From: Zerene cesonia
Taxonomy: Eukaryota > Arthropoda > Insecta > Lepidoptera > Pieridae
Direction of reading: 5' to 3'
Assembly (NCBI RefSeq): GCF_012273895.1
Contig: NC_052119.1
Coordinates: 8,470,705-8,534,704 of the forward strand
DNA length: 64,000 bases
Part shown: piece after piece, positions 12,576-25,015 of the stretch
How positions within the stretch are numbered: position 1 is the first letter of the stretch
Layout: each line of letters begins with the position of its first letter
Position numbers and translations under genes: made by a program
Notes under the pieces: generated by a model
Told to the model about the DNA's origin: nothing
The model's input: the letters and a program-made list of their open reading frames with translations, nothing else
Databases searched by the model: none

Positions 12576-12670
12576 CTAGCTGCACCCGGCAAACGCTGTT
12601 CTGCCTTACTCTTATCGTTTAGTGGTATGAAAAATATATGTTAGCCGACACGAGAATTTTATATATTAGA
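12576..12670. mobile_element. Internally deleted lepidopteran transposon
   Basis: It begins CTAGCTGCACCCGGCAAACG and ends GACACGAGAATTTTATATAT, the two ends of a family I know from other lepidopteran sequence; the middle is missing. The initial CTAG, following TTAATA, suggests a Helitron read on the minus strand. Confidence 0.5.
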
Positions 12671-13549
12671 TATAATTAATATTTAAATATCCTTATTGTC
12701 CTCGTAAAAATCTCCACAATCGATTGATATCTGCTGTATCAACCTTAACTGCGATAATTGGAGTTTAAAATGTCCTTTTCAGCAAACAATATAAGGAAAC
12801 TTGTGACTTCCACGATTTTATTTATAAACAAAATATACCTATAGCAATAGATTCTATTGGAGTTGCGCAGTTCGAAATGTGCGTATCGTCAATTAGCCAC
12901 AGATTACTTCTGGTATAACGTTATGAAGTGCATTTATTGCTGACATAAATTAATTGCAGATGGTCATAATGTGTGCAATATTTATGGTACAATGGAAATT
13001 TTAGGGCGCTGTTTACGATCTAGTATGAAGATATAATGTTTGTTTATTATTACTAACATAACAGTTGTTAATGTGGTTTAATATTGAAATGTTGTAATAT
13101 CCAAAATAGCTGTATTTTTTTTTTTAACGGCTTCAGTAAACATATTTATTGTATAATAAAATTTAAAATACGGTCGGCGTGACATGATTTAGTATTTATA
13201 TCTAAGGATGCTTCTTCTCCATATTATTGAACCATTAGGTTTTTTTTTAAATATTGATTTATTTACTATTAAATTACTGATCTTAATATAGAACGGTAGT
13301 ATAATTTTGGCTTGCATACATACTGAATATTTTTCAAAAGACGATCAAACAAAGAAGCTAACTCAAATTTAAGAAAAAAATTACTGGTGAAAAATTGTGT
13401 GCAATTTAGACAAACTTTTAAAATATTTAAATTAAATCCGGTAAAATAAGAACACAATGTGAACACGATTATTGGATACATTTGATACTTATTCAACAAA
13501 TAATCAGGTTCCAAAATATTTCCCATCATAGGTGTTTATATCACTATTA

Positions 13550-13740
13550 GCCGCTCTTCTCGCTCCGCCCGGGTTGATCCGGCATAAAAACATAAGAAAA
13601 AATAGCCTATGTCACTCAAGAATAATGCATTTCCTGATGGTCAAAGAATTTGTCAAATCAGTTCAGTAGTGTCAGAGCAATGTAAAGCAAATAAGAATTA
13701 TTCTCTTTATAACATTGAAGTATATATCCTTTACGTAGTG
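13550..13740 (+). mobile_element. Old transposon fragment
   Basis: CTCGCTCCGCCCGGGTTGAT, then AAATAGCCTATGTCACTC and AAATCAGTTCAGTAGTGTCA, match in order the end of a common lepidopteran repeat (GC-rich head, 'cctatgt' block, 'tcagtagt' block). Heavily diverged; ends not defined. Confidence 0.45.
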
Positions 13741-16574
13741 CTCAGCTGCATAACCTAATGAACCGTTCAGTTTTGGTTACATTAGACGCGCTCGCAGACG
13801 ACACTAATTAGATGAACGACTCCGTGTCGGGGTCCTGACCGCAATTACTTGTGCCCGTAAATATCAGTGTGTCGTAAGGGTCTGCTGCGTCATCTGTTCA
13901 ATGGTGAAGTGTATGCGCAGTCATCTAGAAATGGTACACTATCCGACTGTTATTGTCTTACTAGGTTAGTTTCCAATGGATGGTGTGATTGTAGGTGTAG
14001 TATGACTTGTAGAGAATACTGTAATTTATTAATTTTCAACCGGTCTTTATGTTATTTAAACATTACCTATTGGAAAAATATCTTACTGGTTATAACAATA
14101 GTATAGGAAGTTGCGACTTTAAGAGAGTCCTCGAGAGCCGATTATTTAGACAGATAATTTTAATAATGTTTAGCTTAGCTTTTGAACTTTATAAAAGAGA
14201 GGGTCGAAAAAGAGAACGGGCAACGATTAGTCGAGAAGTAACGACGAATTAAATTTTGAATGACAACCGGGCTTCAAGCTAAAGATTTACGAAAAATAGA
14301 TATTTTAAAACAGTATAAACGAAAGTCGTAAGTACCTACGATATTAAATATACACTAGTTTTGGCAAGAACATACATTGTGAAAAGCTCGAAATGATTAT
14401 CCGTCGCAAGATAATAAATCTTAAGTGCATTAGGCTGGTGTGATAATATGAGTAAAATAATAATCGATCATAGAATTGGGATAGGACGGGTCGTTACTAA
14501 CATTGCACAGTACGACTTAGTAGAAGATAAATAAATGAAACAAGACCGATTTATTTAAATTGTAACATGAACAGGAGTTGAGTAAAAGTGTCCCCCTGAT
14601 TAAAGCAATGCTTTCCACCTTTTAAACTGGCCTTTATAGGCTTTTAACTGTCCAATCGTTTTAACATAGTACCACTATTGTTAACTACTAAAGAATGTTC
14701 GAGACTTGTCGCATCTAGAGTTAATAGGTGCTTAGCTAAAGTTTCTTATGTATAGGAATGTTTAACCGTTGCATTGAGAATATTATGTCCTTTTTATGTG
14801 CTTTGTGGACAATAACATTGAGGCAATTTTATATAGATTACATGAAAGTGAAATTACCATATCCATTCAGTGTGGTCACTTAAAATACTAGTGAGTTGTG
14901 AGTCTAGTTACATAACTGAAATAATGCTTGTTTGATGTGTAAATAAATGACTATTACTTGCATAGTTGCATTGCATACGACAACCTATACATACGATATT
15001 TGTTTCTCGTTATTCATTGCCCCTCCTCTAAGATAGATGAGTCTTACAAAACACCGTACGTTGTTCTATTAGCCTATAAACGAAGATTTGTACAAATTAT
15101 AAGTAGAGAGTGAATTAATTTTGTATACACGTAGATTTATACAAAATTATTTTACTCATGTTAGAAATACCATTTGCGAGCGAAATGTTTTGCAACTTCT
15201 CAAAAATGAACGAATGTGTCTTACACATGTACAAAATGTAATACTACCGTTTAATTATTTTTGGTAAAGTTCCTAGTAATGACCGAATTTGTGGCATCTA
15301 ACTCTGACGTTCCTCCGACTCAACAAAAAAGATGCGTTTGGCGAACTACAAAAGCCAAATATTAGCATTACAATATAAAAACGTTAAGTTTAATATATTG
15401 TGTTGGGCACAAAGATGTCATACGATGGTCTCAAGTGTCGAAACTGCATTGACCGGTCAGGGTCTACCATCAATTAGGGTATCCGCTTTTTTTCTATTAG
15501 CCTGTATATTACATTAGTGATGATTCAAAGACGAGGGCACGCGACGCTTAATTACTTGATGAATTAATGAACACTCGCTTTGTCTGATACTGTGACTGAT
15601 TGGCGTTGAAATTGAAGTGAATTCTGCTTTGTAGTGTTATGTTTTAAGTGTTTTATGTAATACAAGGTTGTGTTGTGACAGGAACATAATGCGATGAACT
15701 TTCAAGGTTTACCTAGTTTATTTCATCCATATTTTGGTTTCTTACACACGAATATAAAGGGTAAACAAAATCATAGATGCATTAGTTCCTGATACCTACC
15801 TATGACATGGTACTGCATTAAAATCTAACCTTAGCTTCTGAATATTCATAAAATATTGCTTAGTTTGTTATCAATCTCTTTTCTAAGAGAATCAGTATAA
15901 AATAGTGATACACAAATGCTACTTTATTCGCAACTGTTGAGAAAGAACATTTATCTTGTACTCTATGCGTGATATAACCAAAATCACATGTTAAAAGCGT
16001 AACAAATTGCAAAAACAAATAGTACGAAACTCGTATTTATAGCACAAAAAAGTATCATATTGTTGTACAAATGCCACAATCCCCAACAGGTGAACACTAT
16101 TAATCTAGCAAATATTCGAGTCGGCATTTATTTTAGAGCACGCGTGAACTCCGCCGCGACGCTTATAGTCTTAAAAAATAGGACGATTGCACAAAACTCG
16201 AAATGTGACGAATTTTGGCACACCTCCAGAACCACACGCTATTCAATTTAGACGACAAATTAAATAAATTTTTCAGTAGAAAAACTGGGTATGCACAAGA
16301 TTAAGGTTTTAGTCGAATAATGTTTGTGAGTTCGCAATTCTATTTTGTTTAAAGATATGCTAATGAGAGTTTCATTTGTGGACAATCTGAGATTATCATT
16401 AATATTGTAATTTGATAGAAATACCATTCTGGAAATATAAAGATTGAATGAACTCACGTATATACGAATATATTTGTAATAATTATAACACAACTACTAG
16501 ATTTAAGTTTCATGTGACTAACATCATAAAAAAATCACATAATCAGACAATTTGAAACATTTAGGCCTCTACTA

Positions 16575-16670
16575 TGATACTACACAATCAAGCGACTCCA
16601 AAAAAAGATGAGAATACCAATGCGACTGTGTTTTCCTTTCTTAGTTACCTCAGAACCTTCCTTGTAAAAA
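16575..16670 (+). repeat. Fragment of a 'GGAGGTTCTCAATTCG' family repeat
   Basis: GACTCCAAAAAAAGATGAGA, then GCGACTGTGTTTTCC and GTTACCTCAGAACC follow the order of a repeat also seen near 20205, 25335 and 54600. Degraded; probably the tail of a non-LTR element. Confidence 0.35.
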
Positions 16671-17146
16671 TACTTATTACTTACAACTAAACTAAACTTT
16701 ACAGTTATTACAACAACAGGAAAAAGGGTTTTAGTTCATACAACGTAGGTATAATTGTAGTATATAGTGATCACGGAGACGGTAGCCGTTTGGCTGATGT
16801 CACGTGCGAGCCGGAATGCCAGCGATAACATCTGTACCATCGGACATAGACTGTGGAACTTTATTTAATTTTATGTAGAATTAACTGATTAAAAAATCTA
16901 GATGTTTAAATGTAAATAGTTTATTTTAATTATCAAGTCTTTTCTTTGTTGATATCTATTTTATATGTATCAAAGAAATGCTGAACTACAACTTGAAATA
17001 AATTATTCTCGACGGCTTCATCAATTTTTATGATTTTTGTATGCATATTTTGATTTGAAAATAACTCAAAAAACATTTTTATACCCCTAATTTTCTGAAG
17101 TCCTGGCACAGCGGAAAAGCGTTTTCTGGTTCGTCTATTATTCTAA

Positions 17147-17468
17147 CTAGCTGTGACCCGCGGTTGAAACCGCGTAAGTCCGTATCCCGTATGAATATCG
17201 GTATAAAAAGTGCCTATGTGTTATTTTAGTTGTCCAGCTATCTACGAAGCAAAATAGTATTATTATTCACCAATAGATGTCAGGAAAAAAAAACACGAAT
17301 AAAACACGAATATGACATTTTCTACAAAAAATTCCTAGCTAGATCGATTTATCGCCCCCGAAACCCCCCCATATATACTAAATTTCATGAAAATCGTTGG
17401 AGCCGATTCCGAGATTCCGAGATATATATATATATGTATACAAGAATTGCTCGTTTAAAGGTATAAGA
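17147..17468 (-). mobile_element. Non-autonomous Helitron, copy 1
   Basis: Read on the minus strand it starts TCTTATACC after an A and ends with the hairpin CGCGGTTTCAACCGCG, a short spacer and CTAG before a T. These are the hallmarks of a Helitron 3' end and of A^T insertion without target duplication. It is 322 bp, has no coding capacity, and carries AAAACACGAAT twice in tandem near 17291-17312. It is nearly identical to the copy at 18067-18388. Confidence 0.78.
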
Positions 17469-18066
17469 TAAATCGGAATAGCCATTTCACAACTGACGAA
17501 TTGCTAGAAACAGTTACTATTGCTAGTTGAAATGTGTCATTCATAATGTCATTCAAATATTCTTTCTTGAATTTTTTTTATTTAATAATACAGTCGTTCA
17601 TCTTGTTAGGGGCAATACAATTTTTTGCTTCTACATGCAAAATATTAATACATCAAATGGAATCTGCGTTCTTGTTGGTGACAATACGCTAAATGGGCGT
17701 GCTTTCATATTAACAATGAGGAATATTTTATGCGTGTGCCAATACGATAGCGTTCTATCACAGACATAGTCAACTGGGCCGACTCTGTCATACGAAATCT
17801 GCCAATGATCAATCACCAATATCAAACTCGACGCGATACGTAGGTAAACAATGTTAATGGCTATCAATTCGAACATACTGTTATTGCAATTAATTTTTTT
17901 ACCTCTGTCTAGCTTCTTAAATCGAAGATAATTAAAATGTTCACTGTTTTTATGATTTTTGTTAATTATTTGTACCACAATGTGTATTGTTGTCAAGACG
18001 TTATTCTCTAAACCTGAAACTAAACCATTATTCTACGCCTATAAATATATGTCATATTATATATAA
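17469..18066. other. Spacer between two Helitron copies
   Basis: AT-rich DNA without a supported gene. It is not itself duplicated, so the two flanking copies are not a simple tandem duplication of a larger block. Confidence 0.4.
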
Positions 18067-18388
18067 CTAGCTGTGACCCGCGGTTGAAACCGCGTAAGTC
18101 CGTATCCCATAGGAATATCGGTATAAAAAGTGCCTATGTGATATTTCAGTTGTCCAGCTATCTACGAAGCAAAATAGTATTATTATTCACCAATAGATGT
18201 CAGGAAAAAAAAACACGAATAAAACACGAATATGACATTTTCTAAAAAAGATTCCTAGCTAGATCGATTTATCGCCCCCGAAACCCCCTATATACAAAAT
18301 TTCATGAAAATCGTTGGAGCCGATTCCGAGATTCCAATTATATATATACATATATATATACAAGAATTGCTCGTTTAAAGGTATAAGA
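18067..18388 (-). mobile_element. Non-autonomous Helitron, copy 2
   Basis: Same family, orientation and length (322 bp) as the copy about 600 bp to the left, with only scattered differences, mainly in the TA-rich stretch near its 5' end. The CGCGGTTTCAACCGCG hairpin and CTAG end are intact on the minus strand. The similarity suggests recent activity or local duplication. Confidence 0.78.
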
Positions 18389-19599
18389 TTTATTTGCGAA
18401 CCGTACACTGATTTAGAACAAAACGTTGTGCCACCGTCTTCCGGCCGGAGATAAGTAGATCGCAAAGTGACGTGAATATTTTATGCTCGCATTTGCTAAA
18501 CTCCACACGCCGCTTGAATAACATTTGTGAGTCATACAGCGCTTTAACCTTTTGCTAAAGCAATCATGGCTTATTTTTATTTACGCAGCGGTCATTGGAA
18601 GTGATTGATGTGGATTGACGGGATTCAGGCAAAATGACAGATAGTGTTGGCTTGTGTTTGTTTGTACGCAATTCTTATACGTCTGAAAAAAGGAGGACCT
18701 GTCAATCTAGAACCACGCGCGGTGAATGTGTCCGAATGAGTGAATGAAATGGATTAAATATAATGAATGAAATTTCTCTAAATTTTCAAATTCTGAAACT
18801 TCTCTCTGTTATGAGAAATTTTAAAACTATAATGTTAATAGACAAAACGCAAAGGTGACAGGCTGATTGATCTGTAACGCATTGCCCAAGCTTGGACTGA
18901 TCGGACTGATCGGCATACAAATAGCCACTGTGATGCAGGCATTTGTTAAGAAAGGATTAAGATGAATCCTACCCTCAAGGGGATGTAAGTTTGTACCATG
19001 AAAGTTTATATTGACCACGCGAGCGAAGCTGCAGTCAATAGCAAGTTTATACATATATTAAGCTATAAGTGTTCCGAAATCTTTACCTTTCTTGTTGTTG
19101 AATAAAAAGTAAGGAGCAATAACCTTAAAATATTTGCATTAAAAAGTAAACATTCATTATAAAACAAAATAGTTAAATTAACATCGCATTTTTATAGACA
19201 AGCTTATCGACATGCGACACGCGCGGACTACATTGTATGATAGACTACGATATAAATACCTAATTACGTTGTACATGTAATATTACACAATTTGTACTTT
19301 TGCAATAATAGTTCTTGTATGAAATTAGAATTCTCAAAGAAGTTTAAATTCCAAGCTGACTGATCTTGTGTTACTCCTGTATAGTGGACAACATTACAGA
19401 GATCGTATCAGCATGGCGTTTAAGTAATTGCGGGAACGACTATTGTTAGTCCACAAATTGGGCATTAGCAATAATTTATCGACTTTTAAATTAACTCGCT
19501 CGATGTTTGTGGATTGGTCTGGGATTTTCAAACTGTTTTGCTGACGTTCATAACATTTTTTGTGGAAATTAAATATTTTCTGAAACTGTTATCTGAACG

Positions 19600-19672
19600 T
19601 TTGAGACTGAGGCGGGATCACGGGCCGAGAGGCAAAAAGATGCGGGTTTGAATTCCGCCTCGTGACAAAAAT
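19600..19672 (+). repeat. tRNA-like SINE head, degraded
   Basis: GGCGGGATCACGGGCCGAGA and then GGGTTTGAATTCCGCC resemble a tRNA body with a B box (GGTTTGAATTCC against GGTTCGAATCC). It is followed by TGACAAAAATTTGTGATTTA, a body common behind lepidopteran tRNA SINEs. It is not a functional tRNA gene: no complete cloverleaf. Confidence 0.45.
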
Positions 19673-19839
19673 TTGTGATTTATAAAACATTTCAAAGATA
19701 TAAAACTAAAAATTAAAGTATATAAACATTGCAAGTGATAAAGAGATACTCCGAATCTTCATGTTTTCTGTATAGCCAATTTATAAATTTTTTGTTATTT
19801 TTTATGACTATTATTCATGGAAGAGCTTGATCAAGACCT

Positions 19840-20030
19840 CACTTGCGGTAAGCGGAGATGCAGGCTAAGATGGAACTGGTCGGGAAACACAGATTCGGGA
19901 AGCACGTTCCAGTCCCTACGGTTCGAATAGAGAAAAGCAAAATCAAAAGTTTGAGAAGCAAGAGTGAGACAAGACGAATGTGAATGGTCCCTAACGATGG
20001 CGATTGTTCTGTGTCATTGGACGCTGGTTG
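19840..20030 (+). repeat. Interspersed repeat fragment related to 62955-63125
   Basis: GGAAACACAGATTCGGGAAG, TTCCAGTCCCTACGGTTCGA and the following AGAAAAGCAAA share word order with 62955-63125 (CACAGACTCAATGAGC, TTCCAGTCTCTGACGGTTCG). Probably the 3' part of an old non-LTR retrotransposon. Confidence 0.45.
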
Positions 20031-20204
20031 CAGGTGCGCCTGATCTGCATAAACAATGCTTATTGAATGTAACTATCGTAAACAGACAATGGTTGAGGAA
20101 TAATGCGCTGACTTAATCGACTCTGAATTTTCACGCATGAAAAATCACAGAAATTGAACGCTTTGTTTGGCGAGTGGTTTGTTTATTTGGGATTTTTAAC
20201 CGAT

Positions 20205-20300
20205 TTGAAATCGGATGGTACGGTAGGACGATAGTAGGAGGCTCCCAATTCGACTGTATTTTTATAGATTCGTTATCAAGAACGGTGAAAATCTCAGTTA
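20205..20300 (+). repeat. Fragment of a 'GGAGGTTCTCAATTCG' family repeat
   Basis: GATAGTAGGAGGCTCCCAAT followed by TCGACTGTATTTTTATAG is a diverged copy of the family better preserved near 54600. Confidence 0.4.
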
Positions 20301-21044
20301 AAATATGGGTGAACTGATTATGATTATTTTTTAAATTTTGAACAGAGGTTTTATTGCAATAAATTCACTAGTTAATAGTTTATTAAAATATGTTAATTCA
20401 TGTTGTTGTTAAGATTTGGATTTTATAATAATAATAAAATCATCTTCATTAGAATTGAAAGTTTAAATAACAGCATAGGAATTCTACGGTTAAATAAAAG
20501 TTCTATCTATTTTTGAACGATTATAACCGAATAATAGTTTACATTTAGCTTATTAATTATCCTACAAATTGTTCCAAGTATTCATTGAAATAACATCAAG
20601 TTTCATATAAATGGCATGTTATGTTTAACTAAATTCTAAAAGCATTTGTTGAAGAACAGTGCTCCAGCCAAAGGATCCTGGCCCTGGATACTCAGTGCTA
20701 ACACCTGCTGAGAACTGATAAGGGTTTTTAGTGTGTTTTTTCAGAGATTTTTAAATGCCATACCAACACACAAGAGTCACCTCAGTAAGATCAGTCACAA
20801 ATCTCAGCATTATTAATATGGATGGTTAACACGTAGAAAAATTATTTGTATCGGGAGACTAATGCTTGTAATTGTAAGGATATAATCTGGAAGGTATTAT
20901 ATATAAGAAAATCCTTGTATATTAAAGCAACTAGGCGGTATAAATTGCTTGGTTGATATCAAAATATATCTTTAGAGCGTACGTAATTAGTGTTTAAGCT
21001 TCATTTTAAACCACTGGCTTGTTTTTGTCTGAAAGCATCAAGAT

Positions 21045-21230
21045 CATCAATCCCGAAGCGACGCGGTGTCACAAAGGCACGTGCGCACTGCCACGCGGCT
21101 TCTCAAAGCCCTATCGGTCATCTTGGGGCGAAGTGTAATGGTCTATGTGGGCTCCACTGACGCGCCGACACTCCCAAAGTGACGCATGACGCGTGGGACG
21201 CGACTTTTTTGACGCGCTCTTACGTGACAG
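21045..21230. promoter_or_regulatory. GC-rich island with repeated GACGCG
   Basis: GACGCG occurs five times between 21058 and 21220 (for example TGACGCATGACGCGTGGGAC and TTTTGACGCGCTC), with a CACGTG at 21079-21084. No reading frame spans it. Repeated CpG words in otherwise AT-rich, CpG-poor flanks suggest a regulatory element. No known factor is named with confidence. Confidence 0.33.
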
Positions 21231-21459
21231 CTTTAGGCTGCCATGTATGGGTGCTTGGGCGATGTTATTGCATATGTTAACAGTGGTGGTTCTCAGCTAT
21301 GGCGAAGTGCTTTGATGTGCCGCTCAATTTGATCGGATCAACTATCAAGTAGAATGTTTCGTACGTGTGGACTACTAAATAAATAAATTATATGCCATCC
21401 CGCATACACATAACTTCTGTGTTTTAAAATTTCCACAAGAATTCCCCAAAGCTCTGTTT

Positions 21460-21640
21460 TATTAAATACTTACTGCACGTCCCTGCTTCGCCCGGGTAGT
21501 CATTTATCGTAACAGAAATAATATAAACTATCCTATTTTTCAAGATGGATTTAACTGCACGTGGTGTACAAATTTGATTAAAATCGCTAGAGTAGTTAAG
21601 GAGTCCATCGCGGACAAACAATGTATATATTAAGATTTTC
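21460..21640 (+). mobile_element. Old transposon tail
   Basis: CTGCACGTCCCTGCTTCGCC, then ACTGCACGTGGTGTACAAAT, TTGATTAAAATCGCTAGAGT and GAGTCCATCGCGGACAAACA follow the block order of a widespread lepidopteran repeat. The frame on the minus strand here is a by-product. Confidence 0.5.
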
Positions 21641-22439
21641 AATTTGAATTTCAATAAATATAATACTTACATAGCGTATATTCAATTATTATGTGTCTTC
21701 ACGAGCTAGCTGCCTTTTGGACTTTCTTTATTTAAAAAATCTAACTTCATTACCAGAATTGCCAGATTCTGTAATCCTTTGCTTTGTGAAACGTATTGCT
21801 TCATTATAAATAAAACACTGTGATCAATTCGTAATTTAAATAATTAAACTCTATTTATAAGTTGTCGCTAACTGGATTTCAATGAAAGCGAAAAAAATTA
21901 ACGTCTGTGTCATTTTAATGGTATTTCGACATGGTAACAGATATTTATTTACTGATTGGTTGCTATTTATATAGCACTTTGGAATTTTTAACAAAGGATT
22001 GATAAATTGACAAACTTTTTAAGGTATTTTTTGTTTTGGAATGGAAAATTAAACTTAACATTTTTTATATAATTAATTATCCCTATATTTTAAGTTTCGT
22101 TATATAGTTGTCGTTTTGCATATCTTGCAATCAATGCAATTTTTTTAAGTACAAATTATAAGAAATAATAACTATACATTAATAAGGTATTGGTTTTCAA
22201 ACTTGTACTCGTATTTTTCTAATATCAGTGATATAGTGTGAAATTTATATATTATACTGTCCATAGTCTGATAACAGATAAAACTTATTTTTAGTACATA
22301 TGAAAGTACGCCTGTTAAAACGCTTATAGACTGTGTGTATTGTATTGAACAGTGAGCTATAAAACAGAATATTAAATACAAGAAGAATTTATCTAGATTA
22401 TTTGCAACCTACACGTCTTTGCAAACTAAGAAAGGCGTA

Positions 22440-22580
22440 AATCACAACACAATCGAAATAGAAAATCCCGTTTGACCTAACCTTATTGGCTGATAATTTT
22501 GTACAGCGCTTTCGCGAAAGAGAAAATATTTATCGTTTGTACGCTAGAACCAATCACACGCTAGGAGTTTTTCAGAACTC
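22440..22580. promoter_or_regulatory. CCAAT-E2F palindrome-CCAAT cluster
   Basis: A 12-bp perfect palindrome CTTTCGCGAAAG (22509-22520) contains the E2F core on both strands. It is flanked by ATTGG (inverted CCAAT, near 22486) and CCAATCACACG (near 22551). The arrangement is promoter-like, but no exon was found next to it. Confidence 0.33.
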
Positions 22581-22867
22581 CACCTCTTTTCAAGCACTAA
22601 TAGCTAGCTAATAAAAGATTAACTTTGTGTTGGACGACTCTTATGTTGGACTAAAGTAGGTTTCGTTTATATTTAGACGATTGGTTTGTGAGAGGGTACG
22701 TGTTCTTGTATTATATTGATTTGTAGGTACGGTAAATAAATAAATAAAAATGGTTTCCTGATTTTACTGCGCTGGAGTGATTATATCTCAAAAATTCAAG
22801 ACACTAATTCCATTACTTTAAAGGACATATGCTAAGTAAAACCGACACAGCTGGAGAGAGATCAAGC

Positions 22868-22920
22868 GCAAGATAGATAGGATAGATAGAATAGATAGGA
22901 TAGAGAGAATAGATAGATAG
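22868..22920 (+). repeat. GATA microsatellite, imperfect
   Basis: An interrupted run of GATA/GATAGGATA units (AGATAGATAGGATAGATAGA and on), typical of simple-sequence DNA. Confidence 0.85.
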
Positions 22921-24139
22921 AAGGTTAGAAGGTATAATAAGAGTTCAGGGGGTTAAGTTTGTAAGTATTTTAGTGAAATGTCAAACTATTATGATTCAAT
23001 CCAATTGTAGCCTACGAAAATATCCCATGAGGTCAGTTGTTGCATCTAATTTTTATTAATTCCTGACATGAAATTACCAGTATAATTCATATAATGTCTG
23101 CAATAAAATTTCGTGTGTATAAAACGAGATCACATGATGTCAAAACACGATAAATATTGAGCTGGCTGTTTAACATAGTAAAAATATTTTGTGTTTTTAA
23201 ATGCTGACATTACATTTGGGTGTATGAAAAAATCCGTAAAAAAACACAAAGAAAATTGCACTTCTAGCAGAAAATATTCGGTTTCAAGTTAAATAATGAG
23301 TAGATAATTTTTTAGGTTAGGTTAGTTTTAATTATCAATTGAGCGAGTTCATAAACCGTTATTTTTATTGTACAAAGAAGCAGAAATCGTTGGTCCAACA
23401 TAAAATGAACTTGCTTTCCTCAGTCGAAGTATGTGAAACAGTCATTTTGCGAAGGGTCAATCGCAACTGGGCGATATTTATACCTATCCAATGAATTAAT
23501 TTTGAACATTTTACGCGAAAATGTTCGTTTAACGAACAGCAAACATCTTTCACTAGTTGCAAAAACCATTTGTCAAGTACATATATGCTTAAAGTCAAAT
23601 GAATTAGTTTTTCATAGCAGTCGTTCCTCGCACTTGGAACTATGGATCATAAATAAATAGACTACCGTGTTAAATCATTCTGATTTGAACCAATAGAGAT
23701 ATAATTGAAGCATTTTCAAAAAGTATGGAGATATAGGGCCTTAATCTACGATGCTGCAGTTAGAATAAGATGGATTTCAATTAGTAAATTTAACGTTAAA
23801 TTTTGGAGTAGTAGTAGGTACGAGTGTCTTTAATAAATACTCGAATATATTCTATGTGATGTAGTCGTATGTTAGGGGAATAAGAAATGTGAGGAAAATA
23901 GCAAGATTGAAGAGAAAGGAAATTTAGCTAACACGATTTTCCTTACGAAAAGGGCATCAATTTATGTAGTTATCCTTAAAATAGTTCGGTTTCCTTAGAA
24001 ACTATAGGACAAGTTGAACATTTATTATTGATTTCCAATACAAGTATATTAAGTATATTTATAAAGCATTATTTTATTTTTTTGTTTTTTTTTCTGCTGA
24101 AGACTGCTAGCAATATCCCTTAAACATCAGACATTACCT

Positions 24140-24198
24140 TTCCCAACAGGTTGCCTGACAGAGATTGCTGTGTAGCAATATGGCCTTTTGTAAAAAAT
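24140..24198 (+). repeat. Short lepidopteran repeat fragment
   Basis: GGTTGCCTGACAGAGATTGC followed by TAGCAATATGGCCTTTTGTA is a signature I know from the ends of common lepidopteran non-LTR elements. Confidence 0.4.
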
Positions 24199-24536
24199 AT
24201 TAGAGACAATTACTATGCATAAGGCTAACTTGCATATTTTTAAGAATCATAAGAAAATGAATAAATACATAAAATGATAGGACTGAATTAATATAAAACA
24301 ACTGAGCAACAATAGTTCAATAAGATATCAATACTAAAGTCCAACGAATAAATCTCCGTATGATGGGGTAAATTTCAGATACTCATAGTAGGTATGTAAT
24401 ATACACATCACATATAATATTGCCTTTGCATTAATATGGACGATACATAAGCTTTTTATGAATTCATAAATAAGGCGAATACGAGTACCTGAGCGAGCGT
24501 GAGTACCTTCATATTATTTTAGACGTTTATAATATA

Positions 24537-24736
24537 CTAGCTGCACCCCGCGGTTTCACCCGCGTAAATCCGTATCCCGAATGAATATCGGGATAAAACG
24601 TGTCCTATACGTTATTCCAGTTGTTCAGCTATTTACGTACTAAATTTAATTGCAATCGGTTCAGTAGTTTTTGCGTGAAAGGGCAACAAACACACACACA
24701 TCCTTACAAACTTTCGCATTTATAATATTAGTAGGA
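24537..24736 (-). mobile_element. Non-autonomous Helitron, 200-bp family
   Basis: On the minus strand it begins TCCTACTAATATTATAAATG and ends CGCGGGTGAAACCGCGGGGT-GCAGCTAG before a T. The A^T junctions are intact. The blocks 'actgaaccgattgcaat' and 'gataTTCattcgggatacgg' mark the family seen again at 41317 and 58411. Confidence 0.8.
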
Positions 24737-24802
24737 TATTATTTTTGTGTTTATATTGCTTCAAAATATAATTTTTAAAAATCTAATAACCCAGTTTCCG
24801 AA

Positions 24803-24960
24803 CGTCTCCTTGGTACAGTGTTTAACGCGTAAGCAAGAGGGCATGGGTTAGATTCCCAGTTTGGCAACTCACAAAAAAAGTCTCGGTCTCACACAAAAAA
24901 GGTCATAGAGGGCTGATCACCTACTTGTCTATAAAGAAAATCGAAACTCAAAAAAGACTA
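24803..24960 (+). repeat. tRNA-derived SINE
   Basis: CTCCTTGGTACAGTGTTTAA (A-box-like) and GGTTAGATTCCCAG (B-box-like) are followed by AACTCACAAAAAAAGTCTCG and GGGCTGATCACCTACTTGTC. The same order is found inverted at 36870-37064. The internal promoter boxes are diverged and the copy is probably silent. Confidence 0.7.
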
Positions 24961-25015
24961 GACGCACGGGGGTAGTACCACATCACATATATAACATCGG
25001 CGTGATATAGAATGC

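Larger units (their letters stand above)
12671..17146. other. Non-coding DNA with scattered old repeats
   Basis: No exon seen. Repeats at 13550-13740 and 16575-16670 are listed separately. A GC-richer patch at 16780-16860 includes CACGTGCGAGCC (16801-16812). Short frames at 13867-14252, 15332-15517 and 16060-16251 show no family match or splice context. Confidence 0.35.
18389..24536. other. Non-coding DNA with GC islands and old repeats
   Basis: No exon seen. GC-richer islands at 21045-21230 and 22440-22580 and repeats at 19600, 19840, 20205, 21460, 22868 and 24140 are listed separately. At 18896-18913 GGACTGATC is repeated in tandem. Frames at 18827-19054, 21424-21654 and 23365-23660 look like chance or repeat by-products. 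Confidence 0.35.

Noticed and set aside
20710..20724. 15-nt match (GAGAACTGATAAGGG) to the 3' part of insect miR-184 as I remember it
   Set aside because: The seed region differs and the opposite hairpin arm (CCTTATCATTCTC) is absent upstream, so this is not a miR-184 gene.
24803..24960. Possible tRNA gene
   Set aside because: A- and B-box words are present but no complete cloverleaf; it is a tRNA-derived SINE.
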